Shown here: positions 4,955 to 6,619 of the stretch, piece after piece
Position numbering within the stretch: the stretch's first letter is position 1
Layout of the letters: each line of letters starts with the position of its first letter
NCBI GenBank assembly: GCA_964547855.1
Contig: CAZJPG010000030.1
Span: 1-6,619, forward strand
Length of the DNA stretch: 6,619 nucleotides
Source: JBAZHE01 sp964547855
GTDB lineage: Bacteria; Patescibacteriota; Patescibacteriia; Patescibacteriales; WJLG01
Direction: 5' to 3'
Program-made: the position numbers and the translations under genes
The notes under the pieces: model-generated
Told to the model about the DNA's origin: nothing
What the model saw: the letters and a program-made list of their open reading frames with translations, nothing else
Database searches by the model: none

Positions 4955-6034
4955 TTAGAGCTTGCCTTCCGCCGCCATCTTCATAAAAGAGGCGTCGAAA
5001 ATAAACTTGACGTTATTTTTATCACCCTGAACTGTGCCGTCGGGATATTTTATACCAACCTTGTCAGGTGACTTAGCATTGTCTCCCAAGAGTTTATGCT
5101 TGAAACAAAAATTTCTGACTCGATCCATGTTCGTCTTGATCTCAGATCCTTCGGTGTAATCAGCCGCCTCCTTGGCCGTGTAGAACATGGCCGTAGTTTT
5201 AAGCTGCTGTTTATATTCCGTTAAGGAACACCCAGCCGAAGCGGCCATAACAGAAAGAGCCTTGTCGGCAGCCGGTCCACGCTGAGTCATGATCGACATC
5301 ACTTCATACCAGGCACCGGCCAGGGCTTTACCCAGCTCAGGATTGGCTAAAAGGACATCAGTCCGTATAACCATAAGGTCAAGGATTTCACCGGGAATGT
5401 CGGAGGAACAAAAAGTTTTACTTATGCCCGGAGTCTGCATTATCTGCATAACAATCGGATTCCATGTCACGACGCACTTTTGGTTTTTATCAGCGATAAA
5501 CGCCGGACCAATATCACTATCGGAAGTATTGACGATCGTCACATCGTTCTCACTAAGTCCAGCCTTTTCCAGCTGCCTGGCCATTAGATAATGCGACACG
5601 GACAACTCGACTAAGTAGACTTTCTGCCCTTTCCATTGCTGAATGGTCAAATTATCACGACTCAAACCGCAATCATTGCCATTGGAAAAGTCACCGGTTA
5701 TACTCGATGTTACACTGATTCCTGAAGCGGCCGGCATATCCAGCGCTTCCATATTCGTCATTACACAACCATCGGCCTGTTTGGCAACCAGGGCTTCAAT
5801 TGACGGAACGTAGTCCATCCGCTTAAGGACGATCTTGATGCCATATTTATCGGCCCATTTTTTCAATATGCCGGACTGCGACGCGTAATCCCACGGTTGC
5901 CAACCGGCATAAATCGACCAAACGATATCGAACTTTTTGGAATCGTTCTTGGCGAACGACGATGTCGGCGCAACACACACAAAAGTGAAGATGACCATCA
6001 GGAAAATCGCTGCGATTCTGCTGAACTTATTCAT
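4955..6034 (-). CDS. secreted NMT1-like substrate-binding protein, urea-carboxylase-associated type
   Basis: The 359-residue product starts with a Sec signal peptide: basic NKFSR, a hydrophobic core at about 8-22, and a likely cut after SFA (residue 28). There is no lipobox, so the mature protein is probably periplasmic or released rather than lipid-anchored. The fold is expected to be a two-lobe periplasmic-binding protein of the nitrate/taurine/thiamine-precursor class. Landmarks are SIYAGWQPWDYA (40-51), KKWADKYGI (58-66), TNMEALDMPAASG (93-105) and GDFSNGND (114-121). These strongly recall, from memory, the TIGR03427 type described near urea carboxylase. The mature chain has six cysteines (90, 122, 187, 209, 269, 310), so disulfides are possible. 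The ATG at 6034 has AAAGGG seven bases upstream, partly within a weak TTTCC-TTA-GGAAA hairpin (6057-6045). The gene is followed by its own terminator, then by permease and ATPase genes. The ligand is not deducible; urea or an amide is a hypothesis only. Confidence 0.93.
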   Translation of the reverse strand: MNKFSRIAAIFLMVIFTFVCVAPTSSFAKNDSKKFDIVWSIYAGWQPWDYASQSGILKKWADKYGIKIVLKRMDYVPSIEALVAKQADGCVMTNMEALDMPAASGISVTSSITGDFSNGNDCGLSRDNLTIQQWKGQKVYLVELSVSHYLMARQLEKAGLSENDVTIVNTSDSDIGPAFIADKNQKCVVTWNPIVMQIMQTPGISKTFCSSDIPGEILDLMVIRTDVLLANPELGKALAGAWYEVMSIMTQRGPAADKALSVMAASAGCSLTEYKQQLKTTAMFYTAKEAADYTEGSEIKTNMDRVRNFCFKHKLLGDNAKSPDKVGIKYPDGTVQGDKNNVKFIFDASFMKMAAEGKL

Positions 6035-6066
6035 TACTCATCCCTTTCCTAAGGAAAATTTGGTTT

Positions 6067-6107
6067 AAAAAGGAGTGTGAAAGCCTCGGTCTTTACGAAC
6101 CCGAGGC
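6067..6107 (-). terminator. probable weak terminator between the TelA-like gene and the binding-protein gene
   Basis: On the minus strand GCCTCGG (6107-6101) pairs with CCGAGGC (6089-6083), a perfect 7-bp stem with an 11-base loop. The U-tract is interrupted: UUU (6082-6080), then eight mixed bases, then UUUUU (6071-6067). Read-through is likely, so it may set the ratio between telA and transporter mRNA. I found no convincing promoter of its own for the binding-protein gene between 6035 and 6138. Confidence 0.55.
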
Positions 6108-6138
6108 CTATTTCGGAAAAATTTCGAACCGGAAAAAA

Positions 6139-6619
6139 TCAGACATCGAGCTTGAGCTGCGCTCTGGCGGCTTTGCCCTTGTCCTGCTTCTTGATCAGGT
6201 CCTCATTGCTGGTGATCATTTTGTCCATACGCTCAATAGACTGTTTCATCGGCTCCAGCGCGCTGTCGCGCAGAGTCTCGATCTTGTCGAAGGCCGAGCT
6301 GATATGGGCGAACGTCGCTTCGAGGGTTTCCATGGAGATCATGGTCTGCGTAGCCATGGAGTAGACCTCGGTGGCCTGTGTATCCAGAAGCTCACTGGCG
6401 AACAGCATAAAATGCTCTGTCGTCTTATTGAGCCCCTGGATCTTTTCCAGCTGATTCCTTTGATGCTGCAATCCGACGATCAGAGCCAGCACGTTCGAAA
6501 GCTGAACGACCGAAATGTTAATGGCATCGCGTGTCGCCCGTAATACTTCCCGGTTGGTGCTGATCATGGCAGGTACCCCGCAATTTTGACACTTTCTCCA
6601 CTCGCTCCTACAATGTGAG
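6139..6619 (-). CDS. TelA / toxic anion resistance family protein, C-terminal part, cut by the right window edge
   Basis: The frame is open from the edge to a TGA at 6139, and 142 residues follow the first ATG (6567). The segment is almost wholly helical with coiled-coil character: TNREVLRATRDAI, then LALIVGLQHQRNQLEKIQGLN, then KTTEHFMLFASELL, then long polar helices ending KKQDKGKAARAQL. This order (NTN-like turn, helix, Q-rich helix, DTTN-like KTT, ASELL, basic Arg/Lys-rich end) matches the C-terminal half of TelA proteins (COG3853) as I remember them. The family is cytoplasmic, linked to tellurite and cell-envelope stress, with no known catalytic residues. Full-length members have about 350 residues, so the N-terminal part should lie beyond the window. 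Near 6576-6579 the coding frame appears to shift (see findings). It is the first visible gene of a minus-strand unit with the ABC transporter. Confidence 0.75.
   Translation of the reverse strand, partial: SHCRSEWRKCQNCGVPAMISTNREVLRATRDAINISVVQLSNVLALIVGLQHQRNQLEKIQGLNKTTEHFMLFASELLDTQATEVYSMATQTMISMETLEATFAHISSAFDKIETLRDSALEPMKQSIERMDKMITSNEDLIKKQDKGKAARAQLKLDV

Noticed and set aside
2930..6619. A urea-utilisation operon
   Set aside because: The transporter resembles that type, but no urea carboxylase, allophanate hydrolase or urease gene is visible, so the substrate name is not assigned.

Overview
The window holds a chromosomal segment of a bacterium. The best guess at lineage is a Patescibacteria (CPR)-like or other uncultured bacterium. 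This rests only on the overall look of RecA (a charged N-terminal extension before the conserved core, GPEASGKTT Walker A) and on the AT-rich spacers between compact genes. It is an impression, not a phylogeny. UGA, UAA and UAG all act as stops here (the ABC ATPase and the TelA-like gene end in UGA), so a UGA-recoded lineage such as Gracilibacteria/SR1 is unlikely.

Left part (1-416): a possible 24-residue tail of a + strand protein runs in from the edge. Facing it on the minus strand is a compact transcription unit with no ORF: a promoter with perfect TTGACA and TATAAT hexamers (188-214), about 100 nt able to form several hairpins, and an intrinsic terminator with an 8-U tract (81-109). This is the best candidate for an undescribed element, namely a structured small RNA of unknown family. 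A second terminator at 360-402 belongs to the next gene.

Middle (417-2869): a Nudix hydrolase of the divergent GVGGHV type on the minus strand, then a divergent AT-rich control region, then a complete recA on the + strand. A bidirectional terminator separates recA from a convergent 116-residue protein of unknown function.

Right part (2826-6619), all on the minus strand and read from right to left: the C-terminal part of a TelA/toxic-anion-resistance family protein that is cut by the window edge, a secreted NMT1-like substrate-binding protein, an ABC permease and an ABC ATPase. The three transporter proteins resemble the subfamily first noted beside urea carboxylase genes in other bacteria, but no urea-degrading gene is present here, so the substrate is open. 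Hairpin terminators lie after telA (weak), after the binding-protein gene (strong) and after the ATPase gene (strong). This layout suits high expression of the binding protein and lower, read-through expression of the membrane and ATPase subunits. The permease and ATPase genes are tightly coupled: the permease stop codon lies inside the ATPase ribosome binding site.

Near the right edge the TelA-like reading frame looks shifted by one base at a run of four G. The cause could be a sequencing error, a real mutation, or a stop-start (ATGA) overlap between two genes.
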